Of a DNA stretch of 14,982 nucleotides, positions 5,524 through 13,057 are shown piece after piece. The translations under genes were made by a program, and so were the position numbers. Under the pieces are notes generated by a model. That model saw only the letters and a program-made list of their open reading frames with translations. It was not told where the DNA came from and did not search any database. The stretch is from Actinomycetales bacterium (lineage in GTDB: Bacteria > Actinomycetota > Actinomycetes > Actinomycetales > Dermabacteraceae). Numbering within the stretch: position 1 is the first letter of the stretch; each line of letters opens with the position of its first letter. The DNA lies in NCBI GenBank assembly GCA_012799425.1, contig JAAZLF010000583.1:1-14982 (forward strand). The letters run 5' to 3'.

Positions 5524-6540
5524 TCATCTGTCGTGTACCCGCGTATCAGTCCTGAGGACTTCGAGCATCTCCAGGGCGGCGCGGTGACGATCATGCCCGT
5601 ACTGGATGAGCCCGGCATGATCCACCGTTGGTGGCTTCAGCGGTGCGCTCAGGGGATACGTGGAAGCGAGTGTGTACGCGCATCCCGTCGTCACGACCGC
5701 CCGCAGATCGATGTGGACTGCGGGATTCTCTTGCTCGTATGCATCAAGGAGGAGCGAGAGCCCGGTGAGCCAATCGGTACCTGATGCGATGGTCCGTGGG
5801 TCACAGCCGATGCGCGCGATCTCCCAGGCGACGAAGTGAGGTGAGGGTGGCTGGAAGTCGATCACTGCCGCCACGTCGTCGCCGCGCATCATCACGTTCG
5901 GAGCTGCGAGGTCGCCGTGGGCGATCTGCACGTTCTGCGGCGGAAGGCTGAGAAGAATTGGCTCCACCTGTGGCAGCAAGGAGCGCCGGTGCAGAGCGGT
6001 ATCGAGAGCCCAGGCTTGATCGTCGTCGAGGGCGGGTCGGTGCCGGTATGCCTCGATGAGCTGGTCGTATCGCGCCTGAGCCGCTGGGAGATCACAGAGC
6101 GCCGTTGCTGGCCTGCTGGACGGGCGATAGGCAGGATGCTGGGCCAGGTGTCGGTGCATCGTTCCTAGGACAGCGCCGACTGTGGCCCAGCGTCCCCCGG
6201 ATAATCCGAGCTCTGCTGTCTCTGCTCCTTCGACGTACTCCCACAGGGACATTGCGATGTCGCCAGTGTCGCTGATGCGATGACCCGTCACGGTCGGATG
6301 GAGGGCGGGAACGGGAACGCCCCTGGAGCCGGCGAACGTCGTCAGGTCGATCGCTGCCAGCTCGTCCGGGAGAACACTCTGGTCTCGGTAGACCTTCGCG
6401 AACCACCTCTGGCCAGGCCCGGCATCCACCTGGAAGTTGTCAGTTGCGGTCCCGGAGTGGATACGCGAGATGGTGCCCGACACTCCGAATGATCTAGAAA
6501 GCTCCCGGGCGAGCTTCGCTTCATCGACCTCGGCGCTCAT
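5524..6540 (-). CDS. APH/choline-kinase-fold phosphotransferase
   Basis: The 338-residue product belongs to the APH phosphotransferase superfamily, cytoplasmic enzymes that move a phosphate from ATP or GTP to a small-molecule hydroxyl. The N-lobe lysine is probably K49 in WFAKVY. The catalytic loop HGDLAAPNVM is at 208-217 (D210, N215), and the metal-binding IDF is at 227-229. The hinge-like SLWEYVEG is at 98-105. Length is normal. The substrate cannot be assigned; the family includes antibiotic kinases, macrolide and homoserine kinases and many of unknown role, so no resistance should be assumed. ATG 6540 is the first start in the frame and fits the domain. It faces the HIT gene across 125 bases and follows the GlxA-type gene in the same direction, separated by an IS remnant, so it is probably transcribed alone. 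Confidence 0.88.
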   Translation of the reverse strand: MSAEVDEAKLARELSRSFGVSGTISRIHSGTATDNFQVDAGPGQRWFAKVYRDQSVLPDELAAIDLTTFAGSRGVPVPALHPTVTGHRISDTGDIAMSLWEYVEGAETAELGLSGGRWATVGAVLGTMHRHLAQHPAYRPSSRPATALCDLPAAQARYDQLIEAYRHRPALDDDQAWALDTALHRRSLLPQVEPILLSLPPQNVQIAHGDLAAPNVMMRGDDVAAVIDFQPPSPHFVAWEIARIGCDPRTIASGTDWLTGLSLLLDAYEQENPAVHIDLRAVVTTGCAYTLASTYPLSAPLKPPTVDHAGLIQYGHDRHRAALEMLEVLRTDTRVHDR

Positions 6541-6592
6541 GCCTGCCCTTCGCTCCTGCCCGTCCTGCGTTCATTGCCGACCAGCATTGCAC

Positions 6593-6703
6593 CATCACGA
6601 GGTATCTCGGCGGCGTCTTCACGAAGCCCTCGACTATCGCGCCCCGGCGGGAGTCGAAGCGGTCTGCGTTCACCTCACTGCGACCGCACCCGTGATTGAC
6701 TAG
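6593..6703 (+). pseudogene. Remnant of IS3-type transposase C-terminus
   Basis: One plus-strand frame reads HHEVSRRRLHEALDYRAPAG then VEAVCVHLTATAPVID and a TAG at 6701-6703. The pattern RRxLHxALxYxxPxxVEA followed by LTATAP resembles the conserved end of IS3-family OrfB transposases. The rest of the transposase is absent: immediately upstream the sequence shows no DDE region. It lies between two minus-strand genes with no visible terminal inverted repeats. It is short, so the call is tentative. Confidence 0.45.
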
Positions 6704-6751
6704 CCACGGAATGAAATCCGGGGCGCTTCACGCCACCCAGGTGTCAGCGAG

Positions 6752-7702
6752 CTACGCCTGGAAGGCGCGGCGGTAAGAGCTCGGAGACGTGCCGACGATG
6801 CTGCCGAAGTGTCGGCGGAGGTTTGTATCGGATCCGAGACCGGTCCTCTCGGCGATCTCGGTGACCGTGAGATCGGTGCGCTCGAGGAGCTCTCGGGCGT
6901 GGTCGATGCGCGCCCGGAGGATCCACTGCATGGGGGTGATGCCGGTGTCCTCCGTGAACCGTCGGGAGAGTGTGCGCGCGGAGACGTTGGCGTGCTTCGC
7001 GAGGGCGGTGACGGTGAGATCCTCGCGGAGATTCTCGAGCACCCAGGCGCGGGTGTTCGCGAAGGCATCACCGAGAGGTTCAGGAATGCTGTGGGGCGCG
7101 TACTGCGCCTGCCCGCCGGTTCGGTAGGGCGCGCTGACGAGGCGCCGTCCGACGTGGTTCGCGAGCCCGACGCCGTGGTCCCGGCGGATCAAGTGGAGGC
7201 ACAGGTCGATGCCGCTCGCAGCTCCGGCACTGGTGAGGACCTGCCCGGCATCGACGAAGAGGACGTTCTCATCGACGTCGATCTCGGGGTACCGGTCCTG
7301 CATGACCTGGGTGTAGTGCCAGTGGGTGGTGGCGCGCCCGCCGTCGAGGAGGCCCGCCGCAGCCAGTGTGAAGGCTCCGGTCGAGATAGCGGCGATCCGG
7401 GCTCCGCCGGCATGGGCGCTGCGCAGCGCGGCGATCACTTCCGGGGACGTGGTGGCGTCAGCGGGGTTCCGGTAGCCGGGGACGAGGACCGTGTCGGCCC
7501 AGCCAAGGGTCTCGAGGCCGTAGGTGACGGCGTACGCGAGTCCGTTCCAGCCGTCGACCGTGCCTGGGCGTTCACCGCAGACCCGCACCTCGTACGGCAT
7601 GCTCGGACGTTTGGCGAAGACGTGCGCGGCGATCCCGACGTCGAGCGCCTTGGCACCGTCGAGAACGAGGACACCGACCCGATGATCCGTTGGGGTGGTC
7701 AC
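6752..7702 (-). CDS. GlxA-family transcriptional regulator (DJ-1/PfpI-like plus AraC domain)
   Basis: The product is 316 residues with the classical two-part layout. Residues about 8-185 form a DJ-1/PfpI-like (class I glutamine amidotransferase-like) sensing domain, and 213-314 an AraC-type double helix-turn-helix ending in the signature GLGSDTNLRRHFGSIVGTSP. At the nucleophile elbow the sequence is AISTGAF (105-111), so threonine 108 replaces the cysteine of catalytic DJ-1 relatives; the domain should bind a ligand and not act as an enzyme. Length is typical. The ligand and targets are unknown; AraC regulators of this type often control nearby catabolic or transport genes. GTG 7702 is 25 bases after the methyltransferase stop. 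No ribosome binding site precedes it, but a TAGCAT box ends seven bases upstream, which suggests a leaderless start. It may instead be co-transcribed with the methyltransferase gene. Confidence 0.93.
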   Translation of the reverse strand: MTTPTDHRVGVLVLDGAKALDVGIAAHVFAKRPSMPYEVRVCGERPGTVDGWNGLAYAVTYGLETLGWADTVLVPGYRNPADATTSPEVIAALRSAHAGGARIAAISTGAFTLAAAGLLDGGRATTHWHYTQVMQDRYPEIDVDENVLFVDAGQVLTSAGAASGIDLCLHLIRRDHGVGLANHVGRRLVSAPYRTGGQAQYAPHSIPEPLGDAFANTRAWVLENLREDLTVTALAKHANVSARTLSRRFTEDTGITPMQWILRARIDHARELLERTDLTVTEIAERTGLGSDTNLRRHFGSIVGTSPSSYRRAFQA

Positions 7703-7709
7703 AGAGGAG

Positions 7710-7715
7710 ATGCTA
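7710..7715 (-). promoter_or_regulatory. Candidate -10 box for leaderless GlxA-type gene
   Basis: On the minus strand TAGCAT ends seven bases before GTG 7702. No -35 box is evident and no Shine-Dalgarno sequence lies between. This spacing is that of leaderless actinobacterial promoters. Confidence 0.3.
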
Positions 7716-7727
7716 GTTCGGCGCGCC

Positions 7728-8573
7728 TCAGGGGTGCCCCACGAGCAATCGCAGGGAACCGTCGAAAGCCGGTTGGGTGCGCAGGTGGCCGTGCTGGGCG
7801 TCCCACGCGCCGCTGTCGAGATCGGCGCGGAGCTCCCGGTCGAAACGGTCGGAGACGGAGCGGCCCACGAAGCTCCAGGCCGAGTTCGCGAGGCGCGCGC
7901 CCGGGTCCAGCAGCGCCTCGGGTCGGCCGTAGTACGCCTCCGAGAAGCCGTCGGTGCACTGCAGCGGGATCGGCAGCGCCGTGACCGTCACGGTTCCACC
8001 GAGCCCCGACCGGATGTCCTCGATCTGCGGGTACCGTCCCGCTTCCGTCGAGATGACGTCCGGCGCGTACCGGTTCAGCCACGAGGAGCGCAGCGCCTGC
8101 GGATCGCAGGTGAGGATCACGACTGGCCCGCTCGTGACCCGACGTGCTTCTTGCAGGCCCGCGCGAAGGTCCCGCCACTGGTGGATCGTGAAGGATGCGA
8201 GGGCGGCGTCGAAGGCGTCTTCGGAGAACGGGAGATGCTCAGCTGCCGCATCGAGGACGGGGGCCGACCCGGCAGGACGTTGTGCTCGCATCGCGGCGCT
8301 GGGCTCGACGGCAGTCACCTCGACAGACGTGGGTTCATAGGACCCCGCGCCCGCCCCGATGTTCACCAGCGTCCTCGCGTCTCCCAGCGCACCGGCGATC
8401 GCGGCGACGAAGGCGGGCTCCGGTCGCCGGTACCGGGCGTAGTCGAGGCCGATGACTCCGTAGTCGGCGTCGCCGGCGCTGCCGTCCTCGGTTCGCGGAT
8501 CTGGTCGTCGCGCCGTCTCGGGCATCGGCTCATGCATGGCGTCAGGCGTCGGGTCGGGCTTCTTCTCGCTCAT
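7728..8573 (-). CDS. Class I SAM-dependent methyltransferase
   Basis: The 281-residue product has the Rossmann-type motif I LVNIGAGAGSYEP at 69-81, the acidic end of strand 2 at E90 (TAVEPS), an AEHLPF segment at 111-116 and motif FDAALASFTIHQW at 121-133, all as in the Methyltransf_11 group. It is soluble and probably acts on a small molecule; the substrate cannot be told. Residues 1-35 are rich in Pro, Met and charged residues and probably unstructured. The chosen start is ATG 8573; the frame continues upstream to 8645 without a better ribosome binding site, and later methionines at residues 13 and 17 are also possible, so the true N-terminus is uncertain. The gene lies 25 bases before the GlxA-type regulator on the same strand and may share its transcript. 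The lipoprotein gene further upstream is 160 bases away. Confidence 0.87.
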   Translation of the reverse strand: MSEKKPDPTPDAMHEPMPETARRPDPRTEDGSAGDADYGVIGLDYARYRRPEPAFVAAIAGALGDARTLVNIGAGAGSYEPTSVEVTAVEPSAAMRAQRPAGSAPVLDAAAEHLPFSEDAFDAALASFTIHQWRDLRAGLQEARRVTSGPVVILTCDPQALRSSWLNRYAPDVISTEAGRYPQIEDIRSGLGGTVTVTALPIPLQCTDGFSEAYYGRPEALLDPGARLANSAWSFVGRSVSDRFDRELRADLDSGAWDAQHGHLRTQPAFDGSLRLLVGHP

Positions 8574-8733
8574 GGCACCACGATCGTGCCCGCCGGAGAG
8601 TGATGCCATTGACCTGAGTGCCACTGTCCGCACGGATCGCGCCACACCAGCACAGCACGCGGGCCGTGAACGCGCTCACCCTCGCGCGGGCGTGCGCCCC
8701 GAGGCGCGGGATCATCGCGCCGCCCACGAATCC

Positions 8734-9645
8734 TCACCCCGCCACGGGCACTGTTTCGACGCTGACGATCAGCCCGGGCTCCTGGCCGTAGAAGGTGCCG
8801 GGCAGTGCCCAGGCGATGTGCTCGGCGCCCGTCTCGTCGTGCGTGGCGGTGCAGCGGACCGGGGCGAGCTGCTCGAAGTCCAGGGCGCTCGGGCAGTCCT
8901 GGACGGTGTAGGTCCACTGCGTGGTGTCGATCGGGTCGTGGCGGAAGTCGAAGTCGATCACGGTCTGCATGTCCGCGACCAGGCGATCGGCGGGGATCGG
9001 TTCCATGCCGTAGGCGCCGCCCATGCCGATGGCCGTGGCCTCGTTGTCCCCGTTGAACGTCGCCCAGCGGGCATCCTCGGTGAGCGGCTCATCGACCGTG
9101 TACAGGATGCCGTGCGCTCCGCCCGGGGCTGCGAGGGGGTGGGCGTACAAGGTCTCCTCCCGCTCCGTGCCGTCGAAGACCGCCGTCACCGTGCAGCGCA
9201 CGTCCGCGCTCGCGACATAGCGCAGGTCGTTCTCGCAGGACGCCGGATCGGCTCCGGGCGGCGGTTCTTCGGCCACGCCTCCCAGGTTCTGGGCGATCTC
9301 GGCGAGGTCTGCGGAGGGCAGCCGCTTCTCGCCGTCCTGGTCGATCAGGCGCTCGGGCTCGATGAGATGGACGAACACCAGCGCGCGCGGCTCTGCAGAA
9401 CCCTGGGCCCCGTCGTCGCTGGTCCGGTTCACGTCCTCACTCCCGTCGGCGGCCGGGTCGTCGTCGCCAGCGTCCCCGCCGGCGTCGTCGTGGGTCCCCT
9501 CGGCGGCGGGCTCCTCCTGCTCGGCGGCCTCAGTGGCCGGTGCGGGCGGGTCCTCTGCGGGGCCGCAGCCCGTGAGGGCGATGAGCGTTGCCGCGGCCAT
9601 GGCGGTCGCTGCCCGGGTGCGGCGGCGGAAGGATCTGGCGTTCAC
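8734..9645 (-). CDS. Secreted lipoprotein with duplicated Cys-x13-Cys (DUF4333-like) modules
   Basis: The 303-residue product starts with an Arg-rich signal peptide and lipobox LTGC, so Cys27 should be lipidated and the protein anchored outside the membrane. Residues 28-85 are an acidic, Ala/Pro/Asp-rich linker. Two similar modules follow: C137 to C151 ending in VRCTVTAVFDG, and C251 to C265 ending in VRCTATHDETG. Both cysteine pairs have 13 residues between them, suggesting internal duplication with a disulfide in each. The pattern resembles DUF4333-type domains of actinobacterial surface proteins; the function is unknown. GTG 9645 is used, with GGAG about 10 bases upstream. The gene diverges from the GntR-type regulator across about 146 bases. 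It could be regulated by it, but no operator is clear in the spacer. Confidence 0.8.
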   Translation of the reverse strand: MNARSFRRRTRAATAMAAATLIALTGCGPAEDPPAPATEAAEQEEPAAEGTHDDAGGDAGDDDPAADGSEDVNRTSDDGAQGSAEPRALVFVHLIEPERLIDQDGEKRLPSADLAEIAQNLGGVAEEPPPGADPASCENDLRYVASADVRCTVTAVFDGTEREETLYAHPLAAPGGAHGILYTVDEPLTEDARWATFNGDNEATAIGMGGAYGMEPIPADRLVADMQTVIDFDFRHDPIDTTQWTYTVQDCPSALDFEQLAPVRCTATHDETGAEHIAWALPGTFYGQEPGLIVSVETVPVAG

Positions 9646-9679
9646 GAGGTCGCTCCAGGGTCGGGGTGCGCAGTACGCA

Positions 9680-9685
9680 AATATA
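9680..9685 (-). promoter_or_regulatory. Candidate -10 box for the lipoprotein gene
   Basis: TATATT on the minus strand is an A/T island in GC-rich DNA, 35 bases before GTG 9645. No convincing -35 box accompanies it. Confidence 0.25.
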
Positions 9686-9791
9686 CGTGCTTCGAGGTCT
9701 TGCGAGCTGCGGTCTCCTCAGCCTCGGTATCCTGGCCGGACCTGCGCCGCAACGCGTCGGTGCGTCCCCCGAGGCGGGAGAGAGTCTTTCG

Positions 9792-10436
9792 ATGACCCAG
9801 GGCCGATCGCCCAGTGCTGCAGAGCGCGCATACGAGACCCTGCGTGCCCGGATCCTCGACGGGCAGGTGCCGCCCGGCACGATGCTCGGGGAGTCACCGC
9901 TCGCCGCTGACCTGGGGATGAGCCGCACTCCGGTGCGTGCAGCTCTGTCGCGGCTGCAGAGCGAGGGGTGGATCGTCATCTACCCCAAGCGAGGCGCCCT
10001 CGTGCGCGGCCTCGGGCCGCAGACTGTGGCCGAGCTCGCCGAAGCACGGATCCTGCTGGAGGTGGCGGGGGAGCGGTCCGCCGGCGAGGCTGCGCGGAGC
10101 GAGGCGATCCCGCGGCTGGAGGCGCTGCTGGCCGCCCACCGCGATGCGCTGAGCGCCGGTGACCTGCCCGCGCTCGTCCGGGAGCTGCAGGCCTTCCACC
10201 GCTGCTTCGTGGAGGCCGGCGGCAATCAGGTGCTCCTCGAGCTCTACGGTCGTCTCGCGGATCGCCACCGCTTCGCGCTGTCCACCGCCGGTGCCGCGCT
10301 CTTCGAGCGGGGCGAGGAAGCCCTCGCCGAGCACTCCCTGCTGCTGGAGTGCTTCCGCGACGCGGACTCGGAACGGTTCGAGCGCACCCTGCGCGCGCAT
10401 GTCGCGGAGGACGGCGCCCCGCGCGAAGCGGACTGA
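9792..10436 (+). CDS. GntR-family regulator with FCD (FadR-type) ligand domain
   Basis: The 214-residue product has a winged helix-turn-helix at about 10-75: AYETLRARILDGQVPPGTML, then LAADLGMSRTPVRAALSRLQ and the wing GWIVIYPKRGALVRGL. Residues 80-205 form the helical FCD domain that in this subgroup binds a metal and a small carboxylate. Length is typical. ATG 9792 is chosen because the conserved domain begins a few residues later and a GGGAGAG lies upstream; the frame is open further 5' but runs through the divergent promoter region. The MFS transporter gene begins 131 bases downstream on the same strand, with a dyad before it, so local control of the transporter is likely. The effector is unknown. 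Confidence 0.92.
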   Translation: MTQGRSPSAAERAYETLRARILDGQVPPGTMLGESPLAADLGMSRTPVRAALSRLQSEGWIVIYPKRGALVRGLGPQTVAELAEARILLEVAGERSAGEAARSEAIPRLEALLAAHRDALSAGDLPALVRELQAFHRCFVEAGGNQVLLELYGRLADRHRFALSTAGAALFERGEEALAEHSLLLECFRDADSERFERTLRAHVAEDGAPREAD

Positions 10437-10513
10437 CCCGCAGCGATCGCCGCCGGCGGCGTGAGGTGCACGACTGCCGGGAGGGGGCCTGGTCGACACC
10501 CACCGCACATCTG

Positions 10514-10530
10514 GGATACAAGTTGTGTCC
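10514..10530. promoter_or_regulatory. Putative operator upstream of the MFS gene
   Basis: GGATACAAGTTGTGTCC is an inverted repeat of eight-base arms around a central G with one mismatch. It lies between the GntR-type gene and the MFS gene, 37 bases before ATG 10568. The ATACAA/TTGTGT halves are of the size and symmetry of GntR-type operators, though not a clear match to a consensus. Confidence 0.4.
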
Positions 10531-10567
10531 GAGATAGCGTCGCGCCGAGCACCGAGCAGGGAGGGCC

Positions 10568-11950
10568 ATGACCCAGAAGCACGCCGCCATGACGAAGGAG
10601 GCGGAATGCACGGCCGCAGAGGCTGCGCCCGACCCGCTGCAGCGGCGCACCCTCGTGGTGCTCGTCATCGCCCAGATCCTCGGCACGATCGGCCTCGGCG
10701 TCGCGCCCTCGATCGGGATCCTGCTGGCCGGCGAGGTCACCGACAACGAAGCCTGGGCGGGACTCGCACGCACCTCCTCCACCCTCGGCGCCGCGCTGCT
10801 CGGCATCCCGCTGGGCAACCTCGCCGCGCGCAGAGGGCGACGGGCCGCCCTGACCACCGGCTGGTGGGTCGCCGCGGCAGGAGCGGCGCTGCTCGTCGCC
10901 GCAGCGCAATGGCAGCTCGTGCCCGCCCTCTTCCTGGGCCTGCTGATGACGGGCGCCGGCACGGCGGCGAGCCTGCAGGCGCGCTTCGCCGCCACGGACC
11001 TCGCCTCGCCCTCCACCCGCGCCCGCTCGCTCTCGCTGGTGGTGTGGATGGGCGCCATCGGCAACGTCCTCGGACCGAACCTCGGAGTGCCGGGAGAGGT
11101 GCTCGGGGCGGCCACCGGCCTGAGCGTCTATGCGGCGGCATTCCTCATCGCCGCTATCGGATCGCTGCTGGCCGGCACCGTCATCTTCGTGCTGCTGCGC
11201 CCGGATCCGCTGCATCGGCTCATGCATCCCGGGGCCGCCGCACAGGATCCGCCGGCTCCGGCCCCCGGCGACGATGCTCCGGTGAGCCCGGAGCCGGGCG
11301 GGGTCGATGCCGCAGCACGGCCACGCCGACTCCGGCGCCTGCGCATGATGGTCGAGGAGCTCGCAGCCAACCCCCGTGCCCGCACCGCGCTGATCGCACT
11401 GCTGACCTCGCAGGTCGTGATGGTCTCGCTGATGACGATGACGCCCGTGCACATCGAGCATCAGGGCGGGTCCCTCACCGTCGTGGGCATCACGATCAGC
11501 CTCCATGTCGCCGGGATGTACGGGCTCGCGCCCGTGGTGGGGCTGCTGGTGGACCGGGCCGGTCATCGCGTGACGGTCGGCGTCGGCATCCTGCTCTTCG
11601 CCCTCTCCCTCGGCGCCGCGATCTTCGCCGCGAGCTCGATGACCGGGGTGATCATCTCGCTGGTGCTGCTGGGGCTGGGCTGGTCCTTCATGAACGTCGC
11701 CGCCTCCGCGCTGTTCAGCGCAGCGATCCCCGATCGCAGCCGTGCGTCGGCCCAGGGCGGCGCGGATGCGCTGTCCAACCTGCTCGGAGCGACAGCCTCC
11801 TTCATCGCCGGCCCGATCATGGTCCTCACCAGCTTCTCCGCGCTCGGCGTGCTCGCCGCGGCCGTGATGATCCCCGTGACCGTGCTGTTCCTGCGGCGTT
11901 CGCGCTGGCAGGCGCCGGCCGCCCCGGCGGGCTCGCTCCCGCGGGGCTGA
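10568..11950 (+). CDS. MFS transporter (probable exporter)
   Basis: The 460-residue product is an integral membrane protein with about twelve predicted helices: the first begins near residue 28, and the two halves are separated by a Pro/Asp-rich cytoplasmic loop at about 212-268. Motif A appears after helix 2 as GNLAARRGRRAAL (83-95), and a related GLLVDRAGHRVTVGVGI lies in the second half. Family knowledge: such proteins use the proton gradient to move small molecules; the substrate is not readable. ATG 10568 has a strong GGGAGGG at about 10 bases. It follows the GntR-type regulator, which is its most likely controller. The C-terminus ends in a short Ala/Pro tail. Confidence 0.9.
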   Translation: MTQKHAAMTKEAECTAAEAAPDPLQRRTLVVLVIAQILGTIGLGVAPSIGILLAGEVTDNEAWAGLARTSSTLGAALLGIPLGNLAARRGRRAALTTGWWVAAAGAALLVAAAQWQLVPALFLGLLMTGAGTAASLQARFAATDLASPSTRARSLSLVVWMGAIGNVLGPNLGVPGEVLGAATGLSVYAAAFLIAAIGSLLAGTVIFVLLRPDPLHRLMHPGAAAQDPPAPAPGDDAPVSPEPGGVDAAARPRRLRRLRMMVEELAANPRARTALIALLTSQVVMVSLMTMTPVHIEHQGGSLTVVGITISLHVAGMYGLAPVVGLLVDRAGHRVTVGVGILLFALSLGAAIFAASSMTGVIISLVLLGLGWSFMNVAASALFSAAIPDRSRASAQGGADALSNLLGATASFIAGPIMVLTSFSALGVLAAAVMIPVTVLFLRRSRWQAPAAPAGSLPRG

Positions 11951-12025
11951 GCCGCACAGCGCAGCGCACCGGTCCCGCCTGTCGGACTCCGCGCTTCCCG
12001 ACTGTGCGGTTCCCGGGCGGGCCCG

Positions 12026-12031
12026 CATACT
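12026..12031 (+). promoter_or_regulatory. Candidate -10 box for leaderless gene at 12039
   Basis: CATACT ends seven bases before ATG 12039, with no ribosome binding site between them. A good -35 box was not found. The layout matches the two other leaderless candidates in this window. Confidence 0.3.
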
Positions 12032-12038
12032 CGTGCGC

Positions 12039-12407
12039 ATGACCTCGACTGCGCACTCCGCACCCGCCCAGCAGCCCTCGCTCGATGGCCGACTCTTCCG
12101 GATGGTCTCCTCGACCACCTCCGCCGTCGACCCCGAGTCGCCCAGCGAGTTCCGCTACCACGAGCAGGATGGCGTGATCTGGGGCGAGTACACCGGGGAC
12201 ACCGTGACATTCGGTCGCTGCGTCGGCACCCGGCAGGGCGACGAGATCGCGATCACCTTCGTCCACGTCCTGGTGGATGGCGGCCGCGTGGTCACGGGGG
12301 AGGGGCGCAGCGAGATCGAGCAGGGCGAGGACGGCGCGCTGCGGCTCGTCGAGCACTACGAGATGCACGGCAAGCCCCAGCGCAGCGTCTGCGCCGAGGT
12401 GCTCTGA
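12039..12407 (+). CDS. Small conserved protein of the family often labelled n-acetylglutamate synthase
   Basis: The 122-residue product contains LDGRLFRMVSSTTSAV, then EFRYHEQDGVIWGEYTGDTV, FGRCVGT and LRLVEHYEM. This is the repeat-like beta pattern I recall from small proteins often database-labelled n-acetylglutamate synthase. That label is doubtful: there is no GNAT acetyl-CoA motif and the protein is much too short for ArgA. The real role is unknown. It is probably a cytoplasmic beta-barrel or sandwich. ATG 12039 is used; an upstream in-frame GTG at 12033 is less likely. It lies 88 bases after the MFS gene on the same strand and converges with the Lrp-type gene, sharing a hairpin with it. 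Confidence 0.75.
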   Translation: MTSTAHSAPAQQPSLDGRLFRMVSSTTSAVDPESPSEFRYHEQDGVIWGEYTGDTVTFGRCVGTRQGDEIAITFVHVLVDGGRVVTGEGRSEIEQGEDGALRLVEHYEMHGKPQRSVCAEVL

Positions 12408-12427
12408 CCCCTCCGCGCTCCGCAGGG

Positions 12428-12444
12428 CGCCCGGTCACCGGGCG
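12428..12444. terminator. Bidirectional hairpin between convergent genes
   Basis: CGCCCGG (12428-12434) and CCGGGCG (12438-12444) form a perfect 7-bp stem around TCA, which is the stop codon of the minus-strand Lrp-type gene. There is no clear T-run, as is usual in high-GC actinobacteria. It lies 20 bases after the plus-strand gene at 12407, so it can serve both. Confidence 0.55.
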
Positions 12445-13019
12445 TCGAAGGAGTCCCGCCCCTGCGCGGCCGGAGTCCACCGGGTCATGCCCAGCCGCGC
12501 CGCGTCGGGCCGCTCCGGGATGTCGGAGGGGAGCACGTAGGGCTTCCTCACCACCTCATCCAGCACCACCACGCTGACCACCGTGCGCACCTGCGGCAGC
12601 AGGGCGATCACCCCGGTGGCGAACTCGTGGACACGGCTGACGTCGGTGGCGCGCACCAGCAGCATCGCATCGTGCTCGCCCGTGGTGATCGCGCAGTACT
12701 CGACATCCGGCATCGCGATCACGCGCTCACGGAACTGCGGCCACGTCTGCGGATGCACGGTGACGAACACGAGCGCGCAGATCGACAGCCCCGCCTTCTC
12801 GGCGTCCACCCGCGCCGAGAACCCGGTGATCACGCCGTCATGGGTGAGCTGCTCGAGGCGGGAGTAGGCCGTCGCCCGGGAGATGCCCACCCGCTCGGCC
12901 AGCGCCGCCATCGAGATCCGTCCGTCCACGCGGAGGATCTCCAGGATCTGTGCGCTGACCGCATCCATCGGCGCATTTCGTCCAGACTTCCCTGGAGCGT
13001 TCCCGTGCTTGCTGGACAT
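12435..13019 (-). CDS. Lrp/AsnC-family transcriptional regulator
   Basis: The 194-residue product has an N-terminal helix-turn-helix at about 20-66 (SAQILEILRVDGRIS, then LAERVGISRATAYSRLEQL) and a RAM ligand-binding domain at about 80-153 with the TGEHDAMLLV turn (113-122) that takes part in amino-acid binding and assembly in this family. A 40-residue tail follows, longer than in E. coli Lrp or AsnC. The first 17 residues are basic and probably flexible. ATG 13019 is chosen for CAGGAGT about nine bases upstream; the frame is open much further upstream but that part is the mirror of the ABC lipoprotein gene. It diverges from that ABC importer across 165 bases, so it probably controls peptide or amino-acid uptake there and its own expression. 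Confidence 0.93.
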   Translation of the reverse strand: MSSKHGNAPGKSGRNAPMDAVSAQILEILRVDGRISMAALAERVGISRATAYSRLEQLTHDGVITGFSARVDAEKAGLSICALVFVTVHPQTWPQFRERVIAMPDVEYCAITTGEHDAMLLVRATDVSRVHEFATGVIALLPQVRTVVSVVVLDEVVRKPYVLPSDIPERPDAARLGMTRWTPAAQGRDSFDAR

Positions 13020-13057
13020 TGTGTCTACTCCTGGCGCTGGAGGGCTACGGTCTGGTC

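Noticed and set aside
6809..9795. Long plus-strand frames opposite the GlxA-type, methyltransferase and lipoprotein genes
   Set aside because: All three minus-strand genes have recognisable domains, motifs or a lipobox; the opposite frames have none.
10525..12042. Plus-strand frame of 505 residues overlapping the MFS gene
   Set aside because: Arg/Ala-rich composition without hydrophobic helices; the overlapping frame at 10568 clearly encodes the transporter.
10244..12118. Long minus-strand frame rich in Arg, Gly, His and Asp
   Set aside because: Antisense to the GntR and MFS genes; composition typical of GC-rich shadows, with no domain.
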